DNA of 64,000 nt from Annona cherimola (GCA_030490835.1 CM059973.1:88309641-88373640); one strand, 5' to 3'; shown: positions 35,064 through 48,534, counted from the stretch's first letter. Numbers and translations are program-made. The notes: generated from the letters alone by a model not told the origin.

Positions 35064-38000
35064 CTAAATGAGATTAGCTCTTTTCAGGAACCCCAGTATC
35101 TTGCAATACAATGGCCAATTTGCTTCACGAACGTCAAGGTACCACTCCACCACCCCTTCTCGAATTTCATTCTTCTTTCTCTCTAATGCTTCCTTCCACC
35201 AGTTCAAGTCCCGCATGCGCACCACAGGCTGCCATGATCGGACCCATAGATCTCTTGCTGTCACGGGTATATTTTTTACCAGCCTGATAGTCTCATGGAA
35301 GGTGAAAATGTATAGAGCAGCAACTCTTTGAATGGCCTTCACATAGAGAGCAATAATGAATGGGCCAATGATCCACAGAGGTATCAAATCCCTTGAGACT
35401 GCTGGCCCATACACAATATTGATAGCCACATACAAAGGTAACCTGCAAAAGACACTAGTCCATCAGAAGACAATGCAACATTTCTCAGTGTTTTTCTTCT
35501 TTTCCCTTTCTTCCCTTTCTATTTTTAAACCCTAACAAAACTCTATAGCTGGATGATGCAAATATATGCCTGGCTTTCTACCTGGCACAACAGATCAATA
35601 CCAATACTATTTCAGATTGCACCATTTTGTTCACTCATACCAGTTTTTATGCCAATACTGATATCCCAATTATCCTTTTTTTTTATTACACCTGAAGGAT
35701 GTGAAACCAACTGGGCCATGCCAGGTTCACTGATATCCCGACTATCTATTCTAGACGTAAAACAAGTGAATGAACTGTTATGAAAAAAAGGTCATTAATT
35801 TTCTTCTTGAAAATATGGTGGTGGTAAGCTGGATTGTTGTCATGCTATGCCATTTGTAAATTGCATAATGGCAACTTCAATTTTCTAGGAAATTACTGAT
35901 TCTTGTGCTCTATGACATAATCAAGTTTTCCTTGGGAACCAGAAACCACAGATGCAAAAATGCAAGACTAACAATTGCAGACATGAAACTTACATTATCA
36001 GTGGTGGGACCTTTATGGTTGCATTTAGTCCAAGATAGAAACGCAAAAAGGCTTTCAAGATATCCCCTGCATCTCCATGCCGAGTGCTGGGCTGTGGATC
36101 ACTGACTTCAGTCTTGGAAGGGCTTTCCTTCGAAACTTCCTCCACAGTTCGGCTGGCTGTTTGTGTTCGCAGTATTATCAACCATTTCTTGAATATTTCT
36201 TGTATCGTTGCGGATCCTCCTACTGTCTCTTCCGTTTGCACTGATGCATAGGAGAAGTGGCCATTAGGTCTGTCTTGAGACTCCATGTCTATCTCTTTCT
36301 TCTGTGGCACATAGGAGAGTTTTACAGAGTTCTTGGAGAATTTTGAGGCACTGGCAGTGCCTTCAGATTCTTCATTGTGGGCATCATTTCCTTTGAATGA
36401 TAAGATTTTGACATGCCTCCCCTTTGGTGCTAGATAGTACTGACCTCCATTGCTGCAGAAGCATGTTATGCCCAGAAGGTTACACAAAAATAAAACAAAA
36501 TTCAGCTAAGGATTTGACATACTTTCCAAATTGGCTAAATTTCCTAAAATTGAAATTCAGCTCAAATATACTGTAATCAGTTGATAGCAACTTCTAGCAC
36601 CAGCAATAATATGGCAATGTGTTGTTCATTGGAAGTGAATAGGTTATACACTGATTGACCATTCTAGGCCTTTACCATATTGGCTCCATTTTTCCAATTT
36701 GTTAAATGAACATAGAACCCCATTCATAGGGCATGTGGATTCATGTCTCTCTCCACACAGGGGTAGTAATTCCCAGCCAAAGAAGGGGCAAAAGAATATC
36801 TTAACATAGGCTATGGTGCAATTGTTGGATAGGTAGAACCGTAAACAGGCTTTCTAGAAGTCAGCAGCAAAACCATCATTATAAGCTGGGGGCCCATAGC
36901 TAATTCAAGAATCCCACATTGAGAAATTAAAAAAAAGAGGAGATCTGGGTTCAGTCATAACTTATAAATGGGGCCTATTGCTATAGTATATGTAAGTTTT
37001 GAGTTGCAACTTAAGCTTTAGTGATAGAGTTAGTTGCCAATAGGCACAAGTGATGAGGCATGTAAGTAGCATTTCAAATTCGAGTAAAAGTTATTTTCTT
37101 TGCATTTCTGTTTTAGTGTGGTTACTTTCTTCTGTTATTTAGTATATTGCCACCATTATTTGGCGCGGCACCCACTTGTCCTTTGCACCCTAACAACAAT
37201 TTGTACTTTGGCAATTCCCTTGTTGAAACTTGGTATCTCAGTTTCTACTAGAGGGTGTAAATCATACAATATGGCCATATCATAGTGGTATTAGACTGTT
37301 CAGGCCATATCAGACAGACTTTTTTAAGGCAAAAAATTATGAAAAAAAATATCTTTAAAACTGGGAAATTTGGCCAGTCTATAACTTTAAATTACCTGAT
37401 ATATATACTATGGAATTTGAATGCATTATGGTGTAGCAAGCAATATAAAAGAACTGAAAAAAAGTTATTTATTTTTTATGGGTCTTCATATCTTCACATT
37501 ATCTCAACTGATATTATATTCAAACTTTCTGAGACATTCTTACAACTTACTAACAATAATCTAGCAATATTCTTACAATTTTTTCTAACAATATTTTTCC
37601 TATCCCAACTGGTGGACGCTCTCACATAAATAGGGAGAATAACACCACCACACCATGCTACCGAAAAAAATTCACGCAAAACACGTCACATGCGCTATTT
37701 GAACCAAGGTCTCACCCGAGCGGAGGACGACCTCATACCACAACAGCAAAGCCATTGTGGCATTTATTTTTTATTTTTTAAAATTAGAAATTTCATGCAA
37801 AAATAATGAAAATTACATTAAAAAAAATGTAGAAACATAACTGAAATTAACAACTTAAAAGACAAGTCCCAAAAAATCTACATTCAAAATTTTCTTATTT
37901 CAAGCTCAAAATTAAATATAAAATTTTTCTGAAAAAATAAAATGATAGATCTAACAAGAAATCATTAGGAAATGATAAAATCTTAGTCAAATTTAACATT

Positions 38001-40874
38001 AAAAGGCATTTAGAAGCAAAAATGTATGTTTCCGACCTTCCACAAAATTTTCTTCTTAACCATAAATCTTCGATTCCAGCCAAACAAATCAAAAATTTCT
38101 TTTAAGGTGTGTTTTGAAATGGAAGAAAATTATGTGATATGATAGGAGTAATGATGATAAGTAAAGAAAATAAAGTTAAAATAGATAGGTTATATGTATG
38201 TGTAATTGTGTAAAAATAATCGAAAAGTAAGGTAGTCGTATAGGAAAAAGTGAAAAATAATTAAAAAATAAGGTACTGTGAAAGGTGAAAAAGTTTTAGT
38301 TTGAAAAATTTTGGTGTAAACAAACACCCCCTTAGTTTAAAACTTTGCATTAATCAAAATTGGCTCACCAAGCTGCTAAAGTCTCATATCTTCACGAAAA
38401 CGTGATTTTTGTAAAGCAACACACAGCATAGTGGTATCACATTGTAAGTGTCTATGTCTGGTCCAGGCCTCAGTCGGGAGGGTTGCAAATGGCTCCATGT
38501 AATGTAATGCAAATAAAAATAATAATAAAAAAAAAAAAATTCAGGTTTTTAGTTATTAGAAACATGACTTAATTTTCGAAATCACAAGTGCACCTAAAAA
38601 AGTCCAAGTTTGCAACTGTGTTTCCAATAGGTTAGACATTAAAAATGAGTGGAAATGTGAGAGGAGGTAAGGAGGGAAAAACAGGGTGTTTCTTTTGGGA
38701 AAAAAAAAGGGCTGACAAGCCTTTTTTTCTTCTGAACAATAGGCCAAGCACCAACCAATACAGCCGACCACATATCAGCCAATATGCCCCTGTATTAGCC
38801 GATACACCCACATCTCCAAGCACTAACCCAGAACAACCCTATCAACGATGGCCAATACTGACCTGATATGGCTCTATAGAATCCATATCAGCCAATATTC
38901 TGAACCATGGGATTAACAGTAACAAAGGCAGAACATTAGAACCAAAACTAGAATTTTTAAAGAGTTGTGGTCTAGTAGCAATAAACGTAAAATAAAAGGA
39001 TATAACTAATATATATTCCTGAAATATCAGTAACATCAGGCATACATCACAATAGTTGCCAATAAATTTTTTCCATGAACATCCACTTTTTATGAGTCCC
39101 ATTTTTAGGACCAATTAGCAATTTTAATCAGCAATAAATTTTTAATGGTATTAATAAAGCAAACACCATTAGAAGCAGAACAACTATTTAAGCAAAGGGA
39201 AATGAAAAGATACTATATGATAAGAAATCCTGTCAAGAAAGTAGAGTTCATCAGGAGCCACTATCATTGCAAATTTACATGCCTGCAATGAACCGAATAC
39301 CAATGCCATCTCATACAAAAAACTTGGAACTTAAAGCCAACTAGGTTCCCTTCTGAATTTGGTCAATGTACAGCTGATAATGATAAAATCATACAGAGCA
39401 CAACCCTCACCTGAAACGAGAATGCCTTTTGGACAAGACACATCTATTAGTCCTTCCAACCAGGCGAAAACTCAAGCTAGGCTTCAATTTCACCAGATTA
39501 AGTCTTGGTTGAGTCCTCAAAGGAAAGCCTACATAAGAACCCTGGAAGATAATAAACACGAAAAGTATCAAGAGTTTACACCTGCATGCTAATGCATTGA
39601 ATGCATGCTGGGCTTTTAAAGTCGATATGAATGTTAGTTGGACATCAAGAATCAAAAACTACATTTGGAACTAAGAATGATAAAATCAAGAATCAATCTA
39701 GAATTTCAAGCATCCTGAGAATTCAGAATGAGAAATAAAAAGGTGAATAATTTACAATGAACTCGATAGTTTATCTTCTATTTCTTCTTCTTACATCTCT
39801 CTTATATAGGTATCTGACAAGGATCCATCTTTTGGACTGAAATAAAACAGGGTGGGAATTGTCCTTATCTGACAATAGCAAGTGTATTCTTGATGTCTTT
39901 GAGAGCAAGTAGCACTCATCCAGCCAAATTCAAAGACCAACTCCTCCAAATATGAATTTTAAGATCCATCCTCAACAGATAGTAAAATTCAATTTTCACA
40001 TGCATTATTCATACTCATTTCTCTGGTATAGTAAAATGACTCCACCAAGGTCGAAGTTATCAGAGTCCTCACAAGGGAGATCCTTTATTGCCTGACAAGT
40101 CTCCATCCATTAATGACACAAGATCAAAAATGCGTAACACAGCCAACAAGCATCAGGGTACAGGATCTAAAAAACACTAGCTATACCCATCCTTGCCTGC
40201 AGATGAGAACTTTCTTATCTGGAGATGGGCATGTCAGGAAACTCACTTGAGAGACGTCCCAAAGATTGTTTAACTATTGACAATACATGCCTACAGCTAA
40301 ATCTCAATAGCGCTGTTGGAATACACATGGAGGCCGCTATCCTGGCGCAAACCGCATAGGATGCAAAATTGAGAAATTCCCACCAAAATACTTGGGGAAC
40401 CTAATCTGGATTTTTTTCCCGAAAAGAATCTGGAAATTTGAGCTAAAGGTTTATTGCAGGTCATCCCAAACAACCAAAAAAATAGATTACTAATTTGTGA
40501 ACGTCATCAACAGGAATCCCAAAAGCTAGCATACCCATGTACATTAAGGTGACATAAGCAAATTAAGGAATCGAGAATTCTCAATTTTTTCTTCGTTTAA
40601 ATGTTGTCAGACTTTCATTTTAAAAAATTACCTAATGAAATTTCAGACTCTTCAAGAACTGCACTGTAAAAGTAATAACTGGCAATCCATGTCTATAAGC
40701 CATAAATCATATAAACTTACGTATAATTGCTTAGAACCTAAATTTCAATCAAGAACTATGTTGGATGGACGCAAAGATGAAAGAAACCAAAGCAAGAATG
40801 AAGAAAGTATCTGACTAATAATTGAAGAAAGGAAGCCTTTATAATACCTGTACATGGTGGGTTATCAATGCCAT
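35064..40874 (-). CDS. EMB2759: EMB2759-like protein (predicted plastid membrane protein)
   Basis: Four minus-strand exons, 40874-40848, 39541-39411, 36452-35994 and 35442-35064, join in frame to 331 residues. The first exon encodes only MALITHHVQ. The second is basic and Ser/Arg-rich, like a plastid transit peptide. The third carries KGRHVKIL and a soluble stretch with IFKKWLIILRTQ. The last is hydrophobic (about residues 207-255: LPLYVAINIVYG, IGPFIIALYV), suggesting two membrane segments, and ends YCKILGFLKRANLI. This layout and the C-terminus match my recollection of Arabidopsis EMBRYO DEFECTIVE 2759, whose loss arrests embryos; its biochemical role is unknown. A 5' UTR exon ends at 42229. 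Introns are 1.3 kb, 3.0 kb and 0.55 kb. Confidence 0.85.
37630..37760 (-). repeat. Possible tRNA-derived SINE remnant
   Basis: Read on the minus strand, tggctttgctgttgtgg is followed about 40 bp later by gagaccttggttcaaatag. These resemble RNA polymerase III A and B boxes. No poly-A tail or target duplication was confirmed. Confidence 0.3.
38105..38331. repeat. Tourist-like MITE family A (A9)
   Basis: It starts aggtgtgttttg and ends aaacaaacaccccc, with TTA on both sides (38102-38104 and 38332-38334). At 227 bp it is shorter than the reference copies. Confidence 0.75.
38415..38540 (+). repeat. Possible SINE with an A-rich tail
   Basis: agcatagtggtatcacattg is followed by gtcgggagggttgcaaatgg and then by aataaaaataataat and a run of As. 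This order fits a tRNA-derived SINE, but the B box is poor and no target duplication was found. Confidence 0.3.
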
Positions 40875-41679
40875 TCTGTCCACTTCAGTCCCCCATTCAC
40901 CCACTCAAAAAATCCTAATGATGCAAACATTAGCAAATATATCACTTTTCTAAATATGGGAAAATCAACTCAACAAAATTTTACCATCTAAAACATCCAA
41001 TTCCTGAAAAATAACATTAGCCTAAATTCATTTGTCGATAAATACAACCGATTCCCTAAAAGGATAATTCAACAAATCACATAAACAAAAGCCACCCCAG
41101 TGAATCATCATCAAGGATTCTCATTACCTCAACCACTAGCAATAAGCAATATTAGATAATTAACTTTCTTCATTAAAATAAGATTTTTTGTTGAATGGAA
41201 CCTAATTAACTATGAAAATCATAAGAATTAATCATTCAACAGTATCAATTTGCCTAACAGGTGAAAAAGCAATGGTTTTAGAAGCATAAAAAGAATGAAA
41301 AAAACCTTTCAACTTGCATGAGGGTGCTAACATTGCTGATAAGCTGAAGCACATATCTGTTGTAAACTTGGCAGGGAACCAACTGTAACTATTACATTCA
41401 AATCAATTGGATTCTGGGGATTGACAGGAATATCCATCACACATTAGCCATCCATTACTATGACCTCCAATTTATAAGGATTCTGAGATATTGAGAATCC
41501 ACCAAAAGTCTGCTACAATCTCTACTTCAGAAGGCTTTGAGAGGGAAAAAAAAAAAAATTGTCGCTTTTTCAGTGGCAACAAAACCGTGCACCGTCAGGG
41601 ATAAGAAAACTAGTAAAAGAGAAATCACAACCCAAGTGCTAGCTTCTGACGACACAGACAAAATTGAACCTAAAACTCA

Positions 41680-41702
41680 GGGAGGGAGGGAGGGAGGGAG
41701 GG
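41680..41702 (+). repeat. (GGGA)n microsatellite
   Basis: About five to six units of ggga lie in the first (5' UTR) intron of the EMB2759-like gene. Confidence 0.8.
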
Positions 41703-42228
41703 GAACAGAGAGAGGTGATGAATGAATGAATCCAATAAATCCATATATGCGTTCTCACTGGCATATCCTGCACCAATAACCCTCCCATTAACTTCACATA
41801 CACGAACAAATTCTTAGAACCTAACCTCATAAAACATCCCAACAACTCTAAACCCAAAACAAAAAATTGAAATTAGAAAAAAAACAAAAAACAAAAGATA
41901 GGTTTCGTTTTCTTAAGGAAATCACTGCCCCAGCATAAAGCAAAATGTATGCAACGTTAAAAGCACCAAAAGCCACCCGGCCTTACCAGAGAAAAACAAA
42001 AATCAAAATACAGCCAAGAAACCCTAGCTATCCAAAGAAATGGGAAGATGGAGAGATGAAGACGCTTAAAAATTGACAGATAGCAGCCAATACATTTCTA
42101 TCTCAATCCACCCACCAATTTAAAGCCTTCACGCTCAGCGGCGATCAATTTTCTAATTTCTAGTCCAACAAAAGATGATAAAATGAAAAAAAAACAAAGA
42201 ATAGCTGACAATTCGTGAATGCACATAC

Positions 42229-42440
42229 CTGAGAAAAGGCATTCATTTGCTTCCTTCCGTAGAAGAGTGGATAAGGGAAAAGAAAAACCCTGCTTCCAAT
42301 TAAGTGGGGATGGGAACAAGTACAATACCAGGGGAAAAAATCGAGAATTTGGGAGCAGAAAGCAGAGAGAATAGGGCTTGCAGGCAGAAAGAGAGACGGA
42401 GAATGGATAAAAGGGTAGGCTCGGCAAGCTGAAGATTGAA
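42229..42440 (-). other. 5' UTR exon of the EMB2759-like gene (outer end approximate)
   Basis: On the minus strand a donor ctcag|gtatgt lies at 42229/42228. The transcript would then splice to just before the ATG at 40874, where gtggacag|a can serve as the acceptor. The outer end near 42440 is a guess based on the change to AT-rich spacer. Confidence 0.45.
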
Positions 42441-42766
42441 AAAATAGTACAAGAATTTTCCCAACAGTGAGTTTGGTCATTGATTCATTTTTATCCCAAC
42501 GCCGTTAGGTACGGCCGCGAGTGTGACTGATCAAATTCATGCCGTCCATTTTGTTTTTTTTCAATAAGAAGGCATTCATCACCAATATTTATTGGAAATT
42601 CTTTTTAAATGGTAGCATTTAATGAGATTAATATAATATTAAAATATTTTATTATAATAATAACCGCATTTAAATTATTTATAAAGAATGAACATTAATC
42701 ATATTTTTTGATGATAGAGTTGTGTATTATATTTAAAAGAAGAAATTAAAATTTTTATTTAATTCT

Positions 42767-43030
42767 AGGTATGTTTGGAAGATAATAAAACTTTTGGATG
42801 AAAATTTCTTTACCAATAAGTTTTTAAATTCTTAGAAAATAATATGATATGATGAAGACAATAATACGATAGAAAGAGTTAATTAGAAAATATGTGTTAG
42901 TTATATTGATAGTTATGTAGAAATAATTAGAAAATATGATAGTTATATAAGAACATATAAAAAAAAAAATCAAAATTAGGTAGTTACGAAACAGTGAAAA
43001 ATTTTAATTTACATTTTCTTATCATTGCCC
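42767..43030. repeat. Tourist-like MITE family A (A10), diverged
   Basis: It starts aggtatgtttggaagat and contains aaaacttttggatgaaaatt, aataatatgatatgatgaag and tatgatagttatataagaa. The right end is decayed. Confidence 0.55.
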
Positions 43031-43486
43031 ACCACCTCCTCTGTAAATAAAGCAGTATTATGCCGGCTCTATCCGAAAACGCTAGCAGAGCTAGAAAACC
43101 TATTCCGACAATAATTCTTCAAAGCCTCAATCTAATAATAGGTAGTCATTAGAACTAAAGAACAATAGGTTATAAGGAATTATCCCTATATTTAGAATTC
43201 GAAAGAATACGGAAAATGGAATGTTTAGTAATGAAAGCATTTCATCCTCCTTGAAATAAAAAATAAAATTGAAAACTAAAAAATAAGACTGCTGTTTACT
43301 AAAAACGGAATAAAAATCGAGACTAAAAGAATTTTTTGAAAATAAAAAAAGCCTCGTCTCAGGTTTCCTCTGTACTCATCATGAAGAGGTTTCCATCAGC
43401 CAATCCTCTAAATTCTAACCTAGGGACTCACTTTCAGCACAAATTTCTATTTATGCTTAATTTTGTAATATGTGAAATCAAACTTA

Positions 43487-43774
43487 AAGTGTGTTTGAGA
43501 ACTGGTGAAACTTTTGGAATAAATTTTTTTTGTATAAAAATGCCTGAAACGAAAACAATAATCTAATATAATAAGGTAATGATAAGAAGTAAATATCATA
43601 AAGTTTAAATATATAAGTTAATTACATAAATAATTGTGTGGAAATAAATAAAAAGTACAGTACTTATATAGAAAAATATGAAAAAATAATTAAAACAAGA
43701 TAATTCTGAAAAGTCAACAGTTTTAAGTTGAAAATTTTTTGTTCGAAAAATTTTAAGTGTAGCATGATACACCC
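43487..43774. repeat. Tourist-like MITE family A (A11)
   Basis: It starts aagtgtgtttgagaactg and ends gcatgatacaccc, with TTA on both sides (43484-43486 and 43775-43777). Confidence 0.7.
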
Positions 43775-43884
43775 TTAATTGACAAAAACATACTTTTAAA
43801 ACATTCAATCAACTAAATTCTAGCTTAGAAAATGAGTTTTAATTGAAAAGCCAAAAATTTCTTGGTGTTGGCTTGCATGGACTC

Positions 43885-44200
43885 ACTTTAATGACACATT
43901 GCAAAACTAATTTTAAAATTTTTTTTTTTGAAAATTTTATTATAAAACTGTTAATTTAGGTGTATGTAATTTATAAATTAGATTTTATTATTTTTAGAGA
44001 TGTGCATATATTTTTATTTTCAACATAAGGGTATTTTAGTCACTTACAAATAAGTAAAACCATATTATTTTTAAAAATTAAGAAATATACATATATACAT
44101 CTCTAAAAATAATAAAACTTAATATATAAATTAAATATATTTAAATTAATAATTTTATAAAAATTTTAAAAATGAGTTTTGCGCCCAAGTGTAATCAATC
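43885..44200. repeat. Foldback family B copy B7
   Basis: The core contains gtgtatgtaatttataaatt and gattttattatttttagag with inverted partners. The outer arms gcaaaactaattttaaaa and the complement of ttttaaaaatgagttttgc are inverted. Confidence 0.7.
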
Positions 44201-46700
44201 ACTTTCCATTTAAGTTCACTTTTGTGATATATGATAAATCTTAGCATATCATAGTTTGTTTCAAATATTATCATGTTTGTCAAAGACCTAAGGTTTGAAT
44301 TCTATTAGGGATCATTGATATGGGTGGATCTACTTATGAGTGAGTCGTGCAGTTGCCCCTATCAAAAAATTGGAGATTAGTATAAATCTAATGAGATTTT
44401 AAAAATATTTTTAAAATGTAGTTTATTTTATCATTATTGCCCCCCTCTCAAATAACAACATAATTCCCTCATTTCAAATTGCCCCTACTTGCTAAAGGTC
44501 TTAAATATGCCACCGAGCATTATCTCCCTCTTTGTTTTTAATTTTATAATATTTTTTGAAAACTCTAAACCATTTATATGTTTATCCATTTATTGTTTAT
44601 TCATGATTCAAAAAATACATGCATTGCAAGTTTTTATATACTATATTTATGTTATACATTTTAAAAAAGTTTTAGTGGTTATAATTCACACTCACAAGCA
44701 CTATTTTTATAAAATATGAGTTTTAATAAAATATTTTTAATGTCATAACAAAATAAGATGTATTAAACATGAATAATTATTTACATCTTAAAAATATATT
44801 TTCAAATTTTAAAAATTAAGAATAAGTATGGAGGTTTCTATACCTACATAAGTATTGATATTATTAAAAATCATCGAAGTGAGATGACTTTTTTTATTTA
44901 TCCAAAAAAATCATCTCAATTAGAATCTTGAACAGGACATATTTGCTTTAAAACGTGTATATTCATTGTTATCTTAAAATGTATATCTTCATGTATAAAT
45001 AATCAAAATACTTAGATAATTTGCAATATCCTACATTCCCACTGTATGGCAGCACAGGAGTCGCCGACTGTTCCCGGTTCTAATCTGCCTTTTTTTTTTT
45101 TTTTTTTTGTTGGTTCATGCTCTGAAAATTGCACAATTCACCCTCTTTTAGGCTTCGTTTGTTTGGTTGGGCGATTTGCCCACAGCCTAGACAATAATGC
45201 AGTACCTTTATAAAGGAGAAGTTTTCACTTGCTTCTTACGATAGCACTTCTCAAGGCCATTTTATGCATAGAATTTTACGCTTTGTGCTTGTTTAAAGCA
45301 CTTATGAAGCAGTTCAATTCGATTTTTGTTGCTTTGGGCTGACGGCGATGGATGACGACTACGCGTTTAAGCCCCACGATTTCCGCGGCATTCAAGAGGT
45401 CGAGTAGCTGAGAATCGCTCTACGCTGCGTGCGGACGCCATTTCGGCGCTGTTTGTCCCAGCCAACGTACACTGCCATGGTGTTTTTTTAATCGAATCTT
45501 GGATTTGGCAACCTGCCAATGTGTTTGACCTGATCTTAAAATTACAATAGTAAATCACAATCACGTAAAAATTCTGATTGCATATAAGCGCCAATGCCAA
45601 GCTTTTTAATATCGTGAAAGCCAATCGCAAAAACGATTCTAAAAAAAACGAACATGAATTTTAACAATCTATCCTATCTGTCTGCACCTCTGAACTGTAT
45701 AATCCATTAAATTACATTCTGAATTTTTTTTTCTATTTCGTTTCTTTCCTTCTTAATATTATGCAAATTGAAGATGAATTTCCACAAAATATGTTTTATA
45801 TTTATAATATTTTATTATTTGAAAACATTTCTAAAAGTTATTCACGTCAGTTCCATGTTGACAGTATTTCATGCAATCTCATTAGGAATTTTTTTTAAAT
45901 TTTAAATAATGAGTTGATAGCCAATCAAGAGTATGATATGGCCTGGTACTTCAAAATTAACCATAAGTTCATAACATATCTTATCAGCTAATATATTTAT
46001 ATAAATTATTTTTATCTCACTTATGTTGTTTTTCTTACATTCTAATGAAGTGCAAAATTAAAAGAATACATTATGACAATATGAAGAAGGTAATTTATAT
46101 TACATATACTTATTATTATTATTTATTTATTAAAACAACATATTTTAATTGAAAATTTTATGCATATAGTTAGTGTACAAATGTTATATTATAAAAATCA
46201 CAAAATTTATTTTAGAAATATTTTAGAATTACTTAAGATTTAAATTTTATCTATATAAAAGTACTAGTTTATAGAAATAAATATTTACCTACTATTTTAT
46301 AAATTTTAAAATTCAGTTAAAAGTCTCTTCATAGTTTCGATAATATTTATTTTGATGATATACGAGAAACATCCTTTATTAATAAAATAATTCCTACATA
46401 TCAATATAAAATTTATTAGAAATATTCCCTTTTTGGTCATTTTATATTATTATAAGTATTTTATCTTTTAGGCCAAATACTAAAATTTTGTTGACAATGT
46501 GTTTTAAATTGTAAAGTCAAACACTTCTAAAATTTTTATTATCATACTTTTTAGGATAAATTTCTCTAATACTAACAATATTTGCCCATTATTCCTTTCC
46601 AACCCAACACATTTCACTCCAAATAAATCTATACTTCACATGCGTTATTTTTGAAAATGCCAAAATTGCCCCATTTGTCTATCTCTCTCTCTCCCCCTTG
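44201..46700. other. AT-rich spacer, no gene recognised
   Basis: Low-complexity AT-rich DNA holds one GC-richer patch (about 45300-45640) whose short frames I do not recognise, and a poly-T run at about 45088-45109. No MITE from the main families is identified here. Confidence 0.4.
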
Positions 46701-46754
46701 AATGACAGCGCATGCCTTCTTCTCCTTCGTTGAGGTAGGGGAGTGAGGCTATCG

Positions 46755-46985
46755 GACATTGCCTGCCTGCACGTATTGCTCGGCTCGTTCGGCCAGAGAG
46801 AAGAAGGGTGGCGGCAGATCAAGGTCCAGTGCTACTGCATGGAAGGCATGACGAAATTCTATATGCGGCTAATCAAGGGACCGACGTAGGTCGTCGACCT
46901 CAACATGAAGGAGGCGGTGAAAATCAGCAACCAGGGCTGCGAAATCCCTATCACCAAAGATGAAAACACGGACTACAGGTGCAAA
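46755..46985 (+). pseudogene. Copper amine oxidase fragment (primary amine oxidase relic)
   Basis: A 77-codon stretch reads DIACL...GSFGQREEGWRQIKVQCYCMEG, then FYMRLIKGPT, a TAG at 46887-46889, then VVDLNMKEAVKISNQGC and IPITKDENTDYR. This matches the N2/N3 region of plant copper amine oxidases, whose consensus runs LACLPxSxGWFG, IKVQCY, NFYMRPIEGLT, VDLDT and IPxPxxxxTDYR. The catalytic topaquinone and copper ligands lie further downstream in the family and are absent here. The relic is intronless over this stretch and ends in unrelated sequence. Family members oxidise polyamines; this piece cannot. Confidence 0.75.
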
Positions 46986-48118
46986 GCCATCTTAAACAAC
47001 AGAAGCGGCACTGCACCAATCCATCCTCTGGTCGGCTTGCTCTAAATCCCATCCGCGCCTTTCTGTCACTCCCATCTTCTCGCAACAAAGGACCACAATG
47101 CTCTCCAAATCCTCGTCGCCCTTCCGTCAGTAACAAGAATTTTCATGACCACCATCTAAAATCCAGTAATTTGCCTTAAATTGGAAACCCTTTTCAGACC
47201 TAGCTGGCAATACCCCCTTCAATCTGGCAACTCAGCTCCACTACTCCACACTGCCCGATAGCACCTCACAAGCAGCAAGCTAATTCACAATCAGCAATTG
47301 CCAGAAGCAATCACAACATGTACTCGGTAGATACTTTCTTCACAGGCGAGCCAGCGGTGGAACTACTAAAACTGCTGGGGGAGTTCTACCATCGAACCTA
47401 CCGCTACAAGTTCAAAGCAGCACAACTCAAGCATTCGATGAACTCCCTCCTGCCTAACATCCAAGAAATCCAGTATTTCAATTTCGAGCTCCCACAGCAT
47501 TGCCAATCCAGCTCGACGAGCTTGCGTAGAAGCTCCGTTATGGGATCGAAGTCGCCTGCGGAACCTCCAGGCCCTGAAACTTTAATGTCTACAAGAACCT
47601 CCAGGTCATGAAGGAAATGGAGAATGTGGAGAAGAGTGTGGCTGGGGAGCGGATTATTGATTCGAGCGGCGGCAGTAAGAGTGGTTGGGGCTAGTGAAGA
47701 TCGGCCAGGGGAATAAAAAGTGGGTGTTTCAGGAGGAAGAGAGGTTTAGGGGTCATTGATGTCTGCTTGAGAGGTGTAAATTTCTCTGGTAGCAGGGATC
47801 CATCTTCTCCAACATCAGTGTCAATTTCGTTGAATCGTTACCCACCCCAATTGCAGCAGCAACCTTGTGATCAAATCCGAGGTTGCTAGCAACAAAACGA
47901 TGGATGGGTTTTTTCAACTTAGCGTGAGATGACAACGATGGAGCAGGGCTACCGAAGGTGGGTGGGTGCTGTGGGAAAGTCATCGCGGGGAATGGAGGCA
48001 AGCATGTCATTTCCTCATGCTCGTGATGGACGCTTATGTTGTTTGCGGAATTTACAGAGGAATTATGAGTAAAATGCTGTTGATATTAAGAAATTTGTTA
48101 AAATGTCATGGGTACGAA
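46986..48118. other. GC-richer block with unidentified decayed ORFs
   Basis: An open frame at 47318-47611 includes FYHRTYRYKFKAAQLKHSMN and IQEIQYFNFELPQHC. A second frame continues from about 47500 with RYGIEVACGTSRP, NLQVMKEMENVEKSV and ERIIDSSGGSKSGWG, interrupted by stops. The switch of frame between plausible protein segments suggests a broken gene. I do not recognise the family. Composition is much richer in GC than the flanks. Confidence 0.35.
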
Positions 48119-48399
48119 GGGTGTGTTTGGTACCAACAAAAAATTATCAATTTAAAACTTTTCAATCTAAAACTTTTCACTCTCCACAACTATCATATTT
48201 TTTAATTATTTCTTCACATTTTTTTATACAACTACCATACTTTTCAATCATTTCTACACAACTACCAACACAACAAACCTATCTATTTCAACTTTATCCT
48301 ATTTATTCCTCATCATTACCCCTATCATATCACAACATTTGATAACTTTTTATCTCTACAATTTTTTATCAACAGTTTTATCCATTCTCAAACACATCC
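48119..48399. repeat. Tourist-like MITE family A (A12)
   Basis: It starts GGGTGTGTTTGGTACC and ends tctcaaacacatcc, 281 bp. It is flanked by gaa on both sides (48116-48118 and 48400-48402) instead of the usual TAA or TTA. Confidence 0.8.
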
Positions 48400-48534
48400 G
48401 AAAAAAATAATAAGCAAATGTTACTTTACTTTTATAAAAGTTTCATTCATTCTAAACTAGTCTTCCTTTCATTCGCAGAAGCATCAAAAGCTCTTCGAGT
48501 TTGAGGAGACAGCAAATCGGCGGTAATTCCTTCA

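Larger units (their letters stand above)
36453..39410 (-). other. Second coding intron of the EMB2759-like gene
   Basis: This 2958 bp intron contains a family A MITE (38105-38331), SINE-like segments (37630-37760 and 38415-38540), and cagccaatat/catatcagcc-rich remnants at 38735-38910. Nothing else is recognised. Confidence 0.6.
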
